Origin: Acidobacteriota bacterium
GTDB taxonomy: Bacteria > Acidobacteriota > Terriglobia > Terriglobales > Acidobacteriaceae
DNA length: 32,997 nucleotides
Assembly: GCA_028876395.1 (NCBI GenBank)
Contig: JAGWRX010000116.1
Location: 1 to 32,997, forward strand
Reading direction: 5' to 3'
In this document: one piece after another, positions 1 to 7,749 of the stretch
Position numbering within the stretch: the first letter of the stretch is position 1
Layout of the letters: the number at the start of each line of letters is the position of its first letter
Position numbers and translations under genes: made by a program
The notes under the pieces: generated by a model
The model's input: the letters and a program-made list of their open reading frames with translations, nothing else
Databases searched by the model: none
What the model was told of the DNA's origin: nothing

Positions 1-1
1 G

Positions 2-21
2 CTAGGCAGTATCGACATATA
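2..21 (+). repeat. IS left terminal inverted repeat
   Basis: Positions 2-21 read CTAGGCAGTATCGACATATA. They match the reverse complement of 819-838 with one mismatch (A versus G at the seventh base). The transposase stop codon (minus-strand TAG at 4-2) lies in the outermost bases of this repeat. Confidence 0.9.
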
Positions 22-445
22 GCTGGAGCAGGAGCCAGGAACAGGCGAGGGCGACGATGGCCCGGAAGCAGGTTTTGGATTTCTCGTAACGTGTGGCCAG
101 TCGGCGGAACTGCTTCAGTCGGCTGAAGCAACGCTCGATGCGATTGCGCTGCTTGTACAGCTGTTCATTGTGCTGACGCTGCTGTTTACGGCACCGGCGG
201 GATGGGATGACCGGTTCGGCCTTCATCGCTTTGACATGCGTCAGGATGGTGTCGCTGTCATAGCCCTTGTCGGCGATGACAGCGTCGGCATGCCGCTGCC
301 CGAGCAGTTCCACGGCCTGCGTGCAGTCATTCACTTGTCCGGCGGTGATGAGGAACTGGATCGGCTCACCATCCTGGTTGGCCAGCAGGTGGATTTTGGT
401 CGTCAGACCTCCTCGGGAACGCCCCAGAGCCTTGTCGTCGCCCCT
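2..445 (-). CDS. IS5-family transposase, C-terminal frame (orfB)
   Basis: 147 residues read after a -1 shift out of orfA; the same frame is open upstream to about 655 but has no convincing start of its own. It carries the second catalytic Asp (IADKGYDSD) and the Glu motif NRIERCFSRLKQFRRLATRYE, which complete the DDE catalytic site together with orfA. The fusion would be about 259 aa, normal for IS427-type transposases. Its stop codon is embedded in the left terminal repeat. Confidence 0.85.
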   Translation of the reverse strand, partial: RGDDKALGRSRGGLTTKIHLLANQDGEPIQFLITAGQVNDCTQAVELLGQRHADAVIADKGYDSDTILTHVKAMKAEPVIPSRRCRKQQRQHNEQLYKQRNRIERCFSRLKQFRRLATRYEKSKTCFRAIVALACSWLLLQLYVDTA

Positions 446-780
446 TTTTTGCGGCCCGTGGCCGCCTGCTGGTGAGCCCGAACGATGGTCGAATCGATCA
501 TCAGGTACTGATTCTTTCGATCCTTCACCAACTCGGCGAAGATGCGATCCCACACTCCGGAGTGAGCCCAGCGTACGAAGCGTTTGTGCACGCTCTTGTA
601 CTTGCCGTAGCGCTCCGGAAGATCGTGCCAGCGGGCTCCGGAACGCAGAACCCACAGCACTCCGTTCACGAACACCCGGTTATCTGCCGCCGTGCGGCCC
701 ACGTGTTCTTTGCGGCCGGGCAGAAAATCCCGGATCCGCTCCCACTGCGCTTCACTCAACTCATATCGGCTTGGCGGCAT
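403..780 (-). CDS. IS5-family transposase, N-terminal frame (orfA)
   Basis: 125 aa from the ATG at 780; the open frame extends to a TTG at 807, but the ATG gives the usual family start MPPSRYELSEAQW. It holds the N-terminal DNA-binding region of IS5/IS427 transposases and the first catalytic Asp of the DDE triad in the MIDST motif near residue 95. The frame closes at 403 shortly after an A6G4 run. It is probably translated both alone and as the first part of an OrfAB fusion: about 112 residues are read before slippage. This acts in trans on the element's own ends. Confidence 0.85.
   Translation of the reverse strand: MPPSRYELSEAQWERIRDFLPGRKEHVGRTAADNRVFVNGVLWVLRSGARWHDLPERYGKYKSVHKRFVRWAHSGVWDRIFAELVKDRKNQYLMIDSTIVRAHQQAATGRKKGATTRLWGVPEEV
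445..450 (-). other. probable programmed -1 frameshift site (A6 run)
   Basis: On the minus strand the sequence reads CGC AAA AAA GGG in the orfA frame. Slipping back one base gives CAA AAA AGG, which continues in the orfB frame. The A6 run lies inside the overlap of the two frames (403-655), as in other IS5/IS427 elements made through ribosomal or transcriptional slippage. Confidence 0.7.
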
Positions 781-818
781 GGACCAAAGACACCAGGTTT
801 TCTCCAAGCCGCCAAGTG

Positions 819-838
819 TATATGTCGATACCGCCTAG
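819..838 (-). repeat. IS right terminal inverted repeat
   Basis: The reverse complement reads CTAGGCGGTATCGACATATA and pairs with the left repeat at 2-21. The final TAGGG lies just before the epimerase ATG and may supply its only ribosome-binding-like purines. Confidence 0.9.
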
Positions 839-842
839 GGCA

Positions 843-2030
843 ATGGGTTCATACTCAGCTCTGCCCTCGCGCCCGCTGCGCATTGTGCTGCCCGGCGGCA
901 GCGGTCAGGTGGGCCAGATGCTGGCGCGCCACCTGCTGGAGTGCGGCCACCACGTCACCGTCCTCACCCGCGGGCCCTACACGGCGCCCTGGCAGACCGT
1001 GCATTGGGACGGCGAGCACATCGGCCCATGGACCGAGCATCTTGAAGGCGCCGATGTCTGCATCAACCTCTCCGGCCGCAGCGTCAACTGCCGTTACACA
1101 GCGGCCAACCGCGAAGCCATCTACCACTCGCGCATCCACACCACGCGCCTGCTCAACCGCGTCATCTCCACCCTCGCCGAGCCGCCCCGCGTCTGGCTCA
1201 ATGCATCCACCGCCACCATCTATCGCCACGCGCTCGACCGGCCCATGGATGAACTCACAGGCGAGCTCGGCGGCAATGAGCCCGGCGCACCGGATGCATG
1301 GAATTTTTCCATCCGCGTCGCGAAGGATTGGGAGGCCGCGTTCTTTGAGGATCCAACCCCGCGCACGCGCAAGGTAGCCCTGCGCTCTGCCATCACCTTT
1401 AGTCCCACGCCGGGCAACGCCTTCGCTGTGCTGTCAAACCTCGTGCGCGTGGGCCTCGGCGGCACGCAGGGCAACGGCCGCCAGTTTGTCTCCTGGATTC
1501 ACGAGACCGACTTTGCCCGCGCCGTCGATTTCCTCATCGCCCGCGAAGACATTGCGGGACCCGTCAACCTCGCCGCGCCCAATCCCCTGCCCAATCGCGA
1601 GTTCATGGCCGCTCTGCGCGACGCCTGGGACATGCCCAACGGCCTGCCCGCCCCCGCGCCGCTCGTTGAACTCGCCGCCTTCCTGCTGCGCACCGAATCC
1701 GAGCTGGCGCTCAAGAGCCGCCGCGTCGTTCCCGGCCGCCTGTTCGATGCGGGCTTCGACTTCCAGTTTCCTCTTTGGCCCAAGCCGCCGAAGACCTGGT
1801 CCGCCAGTGGCGCCACAGAAACGACTGAGAAGTACAAAGCCGCGTGCCTCATCCTTGCGACTTCTTTCTGGCGCAAGAGTGGGAAAGCACGAGCCTCAAC
1901 CCGCCGAATCACGCAAGACGAATCACTGTCGCCCCGGTGTAATGTCGGTCACCGGCAGATCCCAGTGCGCCGCGAGAATCTCGAACCGCCGCTGTTCCTC
2001 TCTCTGGTAAGTCTTCTGGTCCGGCCATAG
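843..2030 (+). CDS. TIGR01777 (SDR39U1/YfcH-like) NAD(P)-dependent epimerase, C-terminally frameshifted
   Basis: From the ATG at 843 the protein shows a Rossmann nucleotide-binding loop (GGSGQVG, about residues 18-24) and the family blocks NLSGRSVNCRY, NASTATIYRH, RVAKDWE, FVSWIHETDFARA and RVVPGRLFDAGF. The true substrate of this SDR subfamily is unknown. The expected end of the family protein breaks off after FQFPLWP. In the -1 frame the sequence continues AAEDLVRQWRHRND and stops at 1826-1828, which fits the family. The frame as read instead runs on for about 80 unrelated residues to 2030 and overlaps the convergent gene by 108 bp. A 1-bp loss near 1779-1783 explains this. The start has only TAGGG as a possible ribosome-binding site because the IS lies immediately upstream. 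Confidence 0.8.
   Translation: MGSYSALPSRPLRIVLPGGSGQVGQMLARHLLECGHHVTVLTRGPYTAPWQTVHWDGEHIGPWTEHLEGADVCINLSGRSVNCRYTAANREAIYHSRIHTTRLLNRVISTLAEPPRVWLNASTATIYRHALDRPMDELTGELGGNEPGAPDAWNFSIRVAKDWEAAFFEDPTPRTRKVALRSAITFSPTPGNAFAVLSNLVRVGLGGTQGNGRQFVSWIHETDFARAVDFLIAREDIAGPVNLAAPNPLPNREFMAALRDAWDMPNGLPAPAPLVELAAFLLRTESELALKSRRVVPGRLFDAGFDFQFPLWPKPPKTWSASGATETTEKYKAACLILATSFWRKSGKARASTRRITQDESLSPRCNVGHRQIPVRRENLEPPLFLSLVSLLVRP
1779..1783 (+). other. probable 1-bp deletion (frameshift) in the epimerase gene
   Basis: Adding one base in the CCC/CAA stretch (for example G, giving W-P-E-A-A) joins the upstream frame to AAEDLVRQWRHRND followed by TGA at 1826-1828. The restored protein would be about 328 aa and would end like its family. 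Confidence 0.7.
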
Positions 2031-2384
2031 CTGCTTGATGAAAGCCTCTTCATCAGGATTGGCTGTCGTGGCCACCGTCGAGTTCTTGTAGCGAATCGTC
2101 ACGCGATAATCCCAGCGCCCGTCTTCCGTCGTGTGGTATGCCGGAGCCTCGATCTTCACTGAGAGCATCCGCCCCGTGCTCACTATCTTCTTCAGCAACG
2201 GGTAGTGGTTCTTGAGGAACAGATCAAGAAACTCCTGCTGATGGCCCCACTGCACCTTGTAGTAGTACTCGACGGTGTAAGGCTGGTCTGCCCCGCCCTG
2301 CGGCGGCGCACCCTGCGCCACAAGCGGCGCCGCAAGGCCCACTGCAAACGCCGCCACAACAACAACCAGAAGCATCCTGCGCAT
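1923..2384 (-). CDS. small exported hypothetical protein
   Basis: 153 aa with a clear Sec signal peptide (MRRMLLVVVVAAFAVGLAAPLVAQ, cleavage likely after the AQG region near residue 25). The mature part is about 125 aa, rich in charged and aromatic residues, and alternates strand- and helix-like blocks (YTVEYYYKVQW, then FLDLFLKNHYPLLKKI, then WDYRVTIRY). That is reminiscent of dimeric alpha-beta barrel (NIPSNAP-like) folds, but I cannot confirm a family. The start is fixed by a strong GAGGAGG four bases before the ATG. It is divergent from the SDR gene, and its 3' end is overlapped by the read-through end of the frameshifted epimerase. Confidence 0.75.
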   Translation of the reverse strand: MRRMLLVVVVAAFAVGLAAPLVAQGAPPQGGADQPYTVEYYYKVQWGHQQEFLDLFLKNHYPLLKKIVSTGRMLSVKIEAPAYHTTEDGRWDYRVTIRYKNSTVATTANPDEEAFIKQLWPDQKTYQREEQRRFEILAAHWDLPVTDITPGRQ

Positions 2385-2511
2385 AGTGCCTCCTCAATGT
2401 ACGAATGAGCGCCATTGTAGCGCGTTGCCGCTCTTCACACGACTCACTCGGATTCTCTGCAACTTCTCACGACGCACGTTCATCGAACCTTGCACAGGAG
2501 AAACTTCCCCT

Positions 2512-3255
2512 ATGTCACAGAAAATTGCATTCATCACCGGCGGAAATCGCGGACTCGGTTTCCAGACCGCTCTCGACCTCAAGGATGCCGGCGTGAAGGT
2601 CGTCATTGGTTCCCGCGATGCCGCTCAGGGCGAGCAGGCCGTCGCCAGACTTCGCGCCCAGGGCGTCGATGCCGACGTGCTTCAGTTCGATATCACCAAA
2701 CCCAGCGACTGGCAGGCCGCATACGAGTATTTCAACTCCCGGTACGGCCGCCTCGACATCCTCGTCAACAACGCCGGAATCGCTGCCGGCGGGTTCCCGG
2801 TCGAGGGGCCAAACCATTCCGCATCTGAAATTCCCCTCGACCTGCTCGGCAAGATCTTCGACACCAACTTCTTCGCCCAGGTGGCGCTCACCAGCGCGCT
2901 CCTGCCGCTGCTTAAGAAAAGTCCCGCTGGACGCATCGTCAACCTCTCCAGCATCCTCGCCTCGCTCACCCTGCACGCCGACCCCAAATCGCCCATCTAC
3001 AACGCAAAATCTTTCGCCTACGATGCATCAAAGACCGCGCTCAACGCCTTCACCATCCACCTGGCCCACGAGTTGCGCGATACCAACATCAAGGTCAACT
3101 CCGCACACCCCGGCTGGGTAAAAACCGACATGGGCGGCAAGGACGCTCCCATGGAACTCAGCGAGGGAGGCAAAACAAGCGCCGCGCTCGCCACGCTTCC
3201 CCACGACGGGCCCACCGGCGGGTACTTCCACATGGGCCAGCCACTGCCGTGGTAG
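2512..3255 (+). CDS. classical short-chain dehydrogenase/reductase
   Basis: 247 aa from the ATG at 2512, with AGGAG at 2496-2500 as ribosome-binding site; longer upstream starts lack family similarity. Classical SDR features are all present: cofactor loop TGGNRGLG (9-16), NNAG (86-89), a helix Asn near 119, catalytic Ser in NLSS (about 146), and Tyr170/Lys174 in YDASK. The 20-residue stretch between Ser and Tyr resembles the carbonyl-reductase-like subgroup. It probably reduces a carbonyl compound with NADPH (R35 after beta-2 favours NADP); the substrate cannot be told. It is transcribed away from the small exported protein. Confidence 0.88.
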   Translation: MSQKIAFITGGNRGLGFQTALDLKDAGVKVVIGSRDAAQGEQAVARLRAQGVDADVLQFDITKPSDWQAAYEYFNSRYGRLDILVNNAGIAAGGFPVEGPNHSASEIPLDLLGKIFDTNFFAQVALTSALLPLLKKSPAGRIVNLSSILASLTLHADPKSPIYNAKSFAYDASKTALNAFTIHLAHELRDTNIKVNSAHPGWVKTDMGGKDAPMELSEGGKTSAALATLPHDGPTGGYFHMGQPLPW

Positions 3256-3334
3256 GCAACGCACCTCGCCGAGCCGCATCTCACCCAGCAGGATGATGGC
3301 TCGTGGAGTTCCTCCTTTGCCTCACTGGAACCGC

Positions 3335-3373
3335 AGAGCGTTCACCGGCCTGTACACCGGCGCTGAACGCTCT
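3335..3373. repeat. imperfect inverted repeat upstream of the AsmA-like gene
   Basis: AGAGCGTTCA (from 3337) pairs with TGAACGCTCT (to 3373), with an inner CCGG...CCGG pair, giving a hairpin with a small bulge. The 11-mer ACCGCAGAGCG at 3330-3340 recurs at 3390-3400, next to a TACAAT (3402-3407) that could be a -10 box. There is no T-tract, so it looks more like an operator than a terminator. Confidence 0.5.
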
Positions 3374-3439
3374 ATCGAGGGGGAGAAACACCGCAGAGCG
3401 GTACAATGCGAACGCATCGACTTTGCTAAGGAGAGCTTC

Positions 3440-4996
3440 ATGCAAAAGCGCTGGGTCAAGGTCACACTCGCGGTAGCCGCGCTGCTCGTCGTCGCCGTCC
3501 TGCTTGTTCCGTTCTTCGTCAACGCCGATACCTTTCGACCCATGCTCCAGGACCAGCTCTCCACCGCGCTCGGCCGCAGAGTCACCCTCGGCCACATCAG
3601 CTTCTCCCTCTTCTCCGGCAGCCTCGTTGCGGAGAACATCTCCATCGCCGACGATCCCATATTCAGCGCCGCGCCATTCATACAAGCCAAATCGCTCCAC
3701 ATCGGCATTGAGACCGGCCCATTTCTCTTTCATCGCCAGGTGCGCGTAACCAATCTGGCTGTCGAATCTCCTTCCATTCAACTCATTCACGCACAGGACG
3801 GCAGATGGAACTTCTCCAGCCTGGGCGGCGCCGCCAGCACCGCACCTCACCAACCCAGCGCCATACCCAACCTCACCGTCGGCGAACTTAAGATCAGCAA
3901 CGGCAGCGCCACCGTCTCCTCCATTCCCGCTACCGGCAAGACCCTCTCCTACACAGCCGTCAACCTCGATATCAAGCAGTTCGCCTTCGACAAGTCGTTC
4001 CCCTTCCAGCTTGCGGCCAGCCTTCCCGGCTCGGGCTCGTTTCAGCTCAGCGGCAATGCAGGTCCCGTCGCGCAGAAAGATGCCTCCGACACGCCCTTCC
4101 AAGCCAGGCTTCAACTCAAGCACTTTGACCCCGTGGCCGTCGGCGTCGTTGATCCCGGCAAGGGCATCTCCATGGTTACTGACATCGACGCGCAGCTTGC
4201 CTCCGACGGCAGGACCCTCACCAGCAGCGGAAAGATCCAGGCCTCGAATCTCCAGTTGGCGCGCACCGGCTCACCCGCGCCGCGCCCGGTCAATATTGAC
4301 TACGCCATCTCCAACAATCTCGACGCGCGCACCGGCCAGGTCTCTGACATCTCCATCCACACCGGGTCTGTGGCCGCGCACGTGAACGGCGGCTATCGGC
4401 TCACGCCGCAGGCCGTCCTGCTCAACCTGCGCCTTGCCGCGCCCAACCTCCCCATTGATCAGTTGGAAGAACTGCTCCCCGCCTTCGGAGTCACACTCCC
4501 CAGCGGATCGTCCCTGCGCGGAGGCAGCCTCACCGCCAACCTCGGCATCACTGGCCCGGCCACCGCAACCACCATCGACGGGCCTGTCGAGATTGACAAC
4601 ACCGAGCTCGCCGGCTTTGACCTCGGCTCAAAGATTCAAGGCCTCACCTCCCCGGGTGCCACCCGCGGCGGCACAGCCATCCAGACGCTGCGCGCCGATG
4701 TCCACTCCTCCCCGCAGTCCACCCAGCTCGCCAACATTTTCGGCAACATGCCCCAGCTCGGAACCGCCACCGGCAGCGGCACCGTCTATCCCTCCGGCGC
4801 GCTCGACTTCAAGCTGCTCGCCAAGCTCAACACCACCTCGGGAGTCGGCTCAATAGCCAGTGGAGCTGCGAACAAAATCGGCGGCTTCTTCGGCAAAGTG
4901 CTCCAGGGCGCTGTAAACAACGGCGTTCCGCTCACCATCACCGGAACTGCGTCCAACCCGTCCATCCGCGCCAACGTCGGCGCCATGTTGAGGTAG
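3440..4996 (+). CDS. AsmA-family envelope protein
   Basis: 518 aa. The start at 3440 is chosen because TAAGGAG lies just upstream and the protein then opens with a typical signal anchor (WVKVTLAVAALLVVAVLLVPFFV). After it comes the AsmA N-terminal signature (FRPMLQDQLSTALGRRVTLGHISFSLFSGSL) and long beta-rich repeats, ending with an AsmA C-terminal-like block (LTITGTASNPSIRAN). Family members are inner-membrane anchored, periplasmic bridge-like proteins linked to outer-membrane lipid or protein homeostasis. This one is shorter than E. coli AsmA/YhdP. It is monocistronic by spacing (184 bp from the SDR, 103 bp before uvrB). Confidence 0.85.
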   Translation: MQKRWVKVTLAVAALLVVAVLLVPFFVNADTFRPMLQDQLSTALGRRVTLGHISFSLFSGSLVAENISIADDPIFSAAPFIQAKSLHIGIETGPFLFHRQVRVTNLAVESPSIQLIHAQDGRWNFSSLGGAASTAPHQPSAIPNLTVGELKISNGSATVSSIPATGKTLSYTAVNLDIKQFAFDKSFPFQLAASLPGSGSFQLSGNAGPVAQKDASDTPFQARLQLKHFDPVAVGVVDPGKGISMVTDIDAQLASDGRTLTSSGKIQASNLQLARTGSPAPRPVNIDYAISNNLDARTGQVSDISIHTGSVAAHVNGGYRLTPQAVLLNLRLAAPNLPIDQLEELLPAFGVTLPSGSSLRGGSLTANLGITGPATATTIDGPVEIDNTELAGFDLGSKIQGLTSPGATRGGTAIQTLRADVHSSPQSTQLANIFGNMPQLGTATGSGTVYPSGALDFKLLAKLNTTSGVGSIASGAANKIGGFFGKVLQGAVNNGVPLTITGTASNPSIRANVGAMLR

Positions 4997-5025
4997 CCGC
5001 TCGGCAAACTCTTAACAACCGAGGC

Positions 5026-5043
5026 CGGCGCAGATCTGCGCCG
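5026..5043. promoter_or_regulatory. perfect 18-bp palindrome upstream of uvrB
   Basis: CGGCGCAGATCTGCGCCG is its own reverse complement, centred on AGATCT. It lies 30 bp after the AsmA stop and 45 bp before the uvrB -10 box. It could be an operator for uvrB or a short terminator stem for the AsmA gene; no T-tract follows directly. It does not match known LexA box consensus sequences. Confidence 0.55.
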
Positions 5044-5087
5044 CGCATTGTGACCCCTATTTTCGCCTCATATTCGCCATTTCGGGC

Positions 5088-5093
5088 TATAAT
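5088..5093 (+). promoter_or_regulatory. -10 box of uvrB (possible leaderless promoter)
   Basis: A perfect TATAAT ends six bases before the uvrB ATG (5100), so transcription would start at or next to the start codon. No Shine-Dalgarno-like purine tract lies between them. A convincing -35 element is not visible at normal spacing. Confidence 0.55.
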
Positions 5094-5099
5094 GCCACC

Positions 5100-7091
5100 A
5101 TGGACTTCCAACTGGTGACCCACTACAAGCCGCGGGGGGATCAGCCCCGCGCCATCGAGGAGCTGGTCTCGGGCCTCGCCGCCGGAGAGAAGCACCAGGT
5201 GCTGCTCGGCGTCACCGGCTCGGGCAAAACCTTCACCATGGCCAAGGTCATCGAGCAGTCCAACCGCCCCGCGCTTATCCTCGCCCACAACAAGACACTC
5301 GCCGCGCAGCTCTACCACGAGTTCAAACAGTTCTTCCCCGATAACGCCGTCGAGTACTTTGTCAGCTACTACGACTACTACCAGCCCGAGGCCTACATTC
5401 CCGCCGGCGACCTGTATATCGAGAAGGAAGCCACCATCAACGAGGAGTTGGACAAGCTGCGCCTCTCCGCCACTCGCTCGCTCTTTGAGCGGCGCGACGC
5501 GATCATCGTCAGTTCCGTCAGTTGCATCTACGGCCTCGGCTCGCCTGAGGCTTACTACGGCATGCTGCTGCTGCTGGAGAAGGGCCAGCGCATCAGCCGC
5601 AAAGACATCACCCGCCGTCTCGTTGAAATTCTTTATGAGCGCAACGACAATGACTTCCGCCGCGGCACCTTCCGCGTGCGCGGCGACATCATTGAGGTCT
5701 TTCCCACCTACGATGAAACGGCCTACCGCATCGAGCTCTTCGGTGACGAAATCGAGTCGCTCTCGCAGATTGATCCGCTCTTCGGCACCGTGAAGCAGAA
5801 GTACGCGCGCCTGCCCATCTATCCCAAGAGCCACTACGTCGTCCAGCCTGAGCGCCGCGCCGAGGCCGTCGAGTCCATCCTCGCCGAGCTCTCAAGCTGG
5901 GTAGCCGAGCTTGAATCCCAGGGCCGCATGGTGGAGGCGCAGCGCGTCAACCAGCGCACGCGCTTCGATCTCGAAATGATCAAGTCCATGGGCTACTGCC
6001 ACGGCATCGAGAACTACTCGCGCCATTTTTCCGGCCGCCTGCCCGGCGAGCCTCCGCCCACTCTGCTTGACTACTTTCCGCGCGACTTCCTCCTCTTCGT
6101 GGACGAGAGCCACGCCACCATTCCCCAGGTCCACGGCATGTGGTTCGGCGACCGCAGCCGCAAACAGAATCTCGTCGACTACGGCTTCCGCCTTCCCTCG
6201 GCCATGGACAACCGGCCGCTGAAGTTCGAGGAGTTTGAGAACCGTGTGCAACAGGCGATTTACGTCTCCGCCACGCCCGGCCCATACGAGCTCACGCGCT
6301 CTTCCGGGGTGGTCGTCGAACAGGTCATTCGCCCCACCGGCCTGGTGGACCCCCAGGTTGAAGTGCGCCCAGTCAAGGGCCAGATCGACGACCTGCTGGC
6401 CGAGATTCGCGACCGCGCCCAACGCAACGAACGCGCCCTCGTCACCACCCTCACCAAGCGCATGGCCGAAGATCTCGCCGGCTACTACACTGAGGTCGGC
6501 GTGCGCTGCCGCTACATGCACTCTGAAATCGAGACCCTCGAGCGCGTCAAGCTGCTCGCCGGACTGCGCAAGGGCGAGTTCGACGTCCTCATCGGCATCA
6601 ATCTCCTGCGCGAGGGGCTGGACCTCCCCGAAGTATCGCTGGTGGCCATCCTCGACGCAGACAAGGAAGGCTTTCTGCGCTCCTCCGGCTCGCTGATCCA
6701 GACCATGGGCCGCGCTGCACGCCACGTGGAAGGCCGCGCCATTCTCTACGCCGATCGCATCACCGACTCCATGCGCCAGGCCATGGGCGAGACCGACCGC
6801 CGCCGCGCCATCCAGGAAGCCTACAACGAGGAGCACGGCATCACGCCGCAGTCCATCGTCAGCGCCGTGGACATGGGCCTGGCGCAGATACTCAAGGCCG
6901 AGTACGGCGACGTGGCCGAAGAAGAAACCGCAGGCCTGCCCGAATTCAAGTCCCAGACCGAAGTGGACCAATATATCGCCAGACTGGAGACGGAGATGCG
7001 CGAGGCCGCCCGCAAATTCGAGTTCGAAAAGGCCGCCCGCCTGCGCGACAGCATCAAGGAGCTGCGAGACAAGGAGTTTCTTTTCGGCTAG
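5100..7091 (+). CDS. uvrB: excinuclease ABC subunit UvrB
   Basis: 663 aa, normal length. UvrB is the damage-verifying helicase-like subunit of nucleotide excision repair, loaded by UvrA and then partnered by UvrC. Visible landmarks: N-terminal GDQPRAI, Walker A GVTGSGKT (37-44), the beta-hairpin region [12 protein letters not shown] (about 95-106), DESH Walker B (335-338), helicase motifs [31 protein letters not shown] and QTMGRAARH, and the C-terminal UVR domain (about 625-660, [20 protein letters not shown]) that binds UvrC/UvrA. All catalytic motifs are intact. The start at 5100 matches the family N-terminus although no ribosome-binding site is present. Confidence 0.98.
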   Translation: MDFQLVTHYKPRGDQPRAIEELVSGLAAGEKHQVLLGVTGSGKTFTMAKVIEQSNRPALILAHNKTLAAQLYHEFKQFFPDNAVEYFVSYYDYYQPEAYIPAGDLYIEKEATINEELDKLRLSATRSLFERRDAIIVSSVSCIYGLGSPEAYYGMLLLLEKGQRISRKDITRRLVEILYERNDNDFRRGTFRVRGDIIEVFPTYDETAYRIELFGDEIESLSQIDPLFGTVKQKYARLPIYPKSHYVVQPERRAEAVESILAELSSWVAELESQGRMVEAQRVNQRTRFDLEMIKSMGYCHGIENYSRHFSGRLPGEPPPTLLDYFPRDFLLFVDESHATIPQVHGMWFGDRSRKQNLVDYGFRLPSAMDNRPLKFEEFENRVQQAIYVSATPGPYELTRSSGVVVEQVIRPTGLVDPQVEVRPVKGQIDDLLAEIRDRAQRNERALVTTLTKRMAEDLAGYYTEVGVRCRYMHSEIETLERVKLLAGLRKGEFDVLIGINLLREGLDLPEVSLVAILDADKEGFLRSSGSLIQTMGRAARHVEGRAILYADRITDSMRQAMGETDRRRAIQEAYNEEHGITPQSIVSAVDMGLAQILKAEYGDVAEEETAGLPEFKSQTEVDQYIARLETEMREAARKFEFEKAARLRDSIKELRDKEFLFG

Positions 7092-7214
7092 GCCCGGAAT
7101 CCACGCCATCCGCGCCGGCAGGCAACCGCATGACACTTTGCATCATCGTAGATGTTCAGCTAGTCAATAGACGGTGCGGCAGGCCAGCCACACGCCGCGT
7201 AGGCTCAGGGGTAC

Positions 7215-7595
7215 ATGGCGACAATCCTTCTGGTGGACAACGACCCGCTTCAGGCGTTTGTTCGTAAATCCATTCTCGAGACGCGATTTCACGACGTGCA
7301 GCGGGCCGCCGACGCAGCCGAAGCGCTCTGTCTGGTCGAGCACCCGCAGTTTGCCGGTGGGCTGGGACTGGTCATCTCCGGCCTGCACATGCCGGGAATC
7401 AGCGGGCCGGAGTTCGTCGCTGAGCTGCATACGCGGTTGCCAAGGCTGCCGGTTCTCGTGCTGGGCGACGCCAGTGAATGCCCCGCCGATTACGCAGCCG
7501 AAGGCGTACGTTTTCTTCCCAGACCCATCGCCTCGGAGGAAATGCTGGCCATGGCCAGCCAGATGCTCGCCCAGAACACCCACTCCAATGCCTGA
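7215..7595 (+). CDS. stand-alone receiver domain lacking the phospho-acceptor Asp
   Basis: 126 aa, a single CheY-like receiver with no output domain; AGGGG precedes the ATG. The acidic pocket is kept (VDNDP, D8 and D10), as is the MPGISG loop (59-64). The phospho-acceptor position is Gly56 (VISGLHMPG instead of VISDLHMPG; codon GGC at 7380-7382). The usual Thr/Ser after beta-4 and the Lys of the KP motif are also altered (LVLGDAS, FLPRPI). It therefore should not be phosphorylated on that Asp and is best described as a pseudo-receiver, perhaps acting by protein binding. It sits alone between uvrB and the ccm cluster, with no kinase adjacent. Confidence 0.85.
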   Translation: MATILLVDNDPLQAFVRKSILETRFHDVQRAADAAEALCLVEHPQFAGGLGLVISGLHMPGISGPEFVAELHTRLPRLPVLVLGDASECPADYAAEGVRFLPRPIASEEMLAMASQMLAQNTHSNA

Positions 7596-7749
7596 CCCGC
7601 AAACGCCCTCCTTTTGCCCCGCCCCGTACTCTCCATCCATGGTGTGAGCCAAATCACAGGACGAAGGCCTATCATTGGTTGAGAATAACCTCGCTGGGGA
7701 GCCATTCTGAGGCTGCCAGCCTGCGTGCGAGAATCATGTTGGAGACCTG

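Larger units (their letters stand above)
5..835 (-). mobile_element. IS5-family (IS427-like) insertion sequence, complete
   Basis: About 831 bp, bounded by near-perfect terminal inverted repeats (left 2-21, right 819-838; one mismatch in 20 bases). Both ends lie in a CTAG context, so a TA target duplication at 3-4 and 836-837 is the simplest reading, as expected for this IS group; a CTAG duplication cannot be excluded. It carries two overlapping minus-strand transposase frames. The element looks intact and potentially active. Its right end is only 7 bp from the ATG of the downstream epimerase gene. The left flank is essentially outside the window, so what it interrupted on that side cannot be seen. 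Confidence 0.88.

Noticed and set aside
5892-7136. A 414-codon minus-strand open frame opposite uvrB
   Set aside because: Shadow of uvrB; low-complexity Ala/Gly/Val/His-rich translation.
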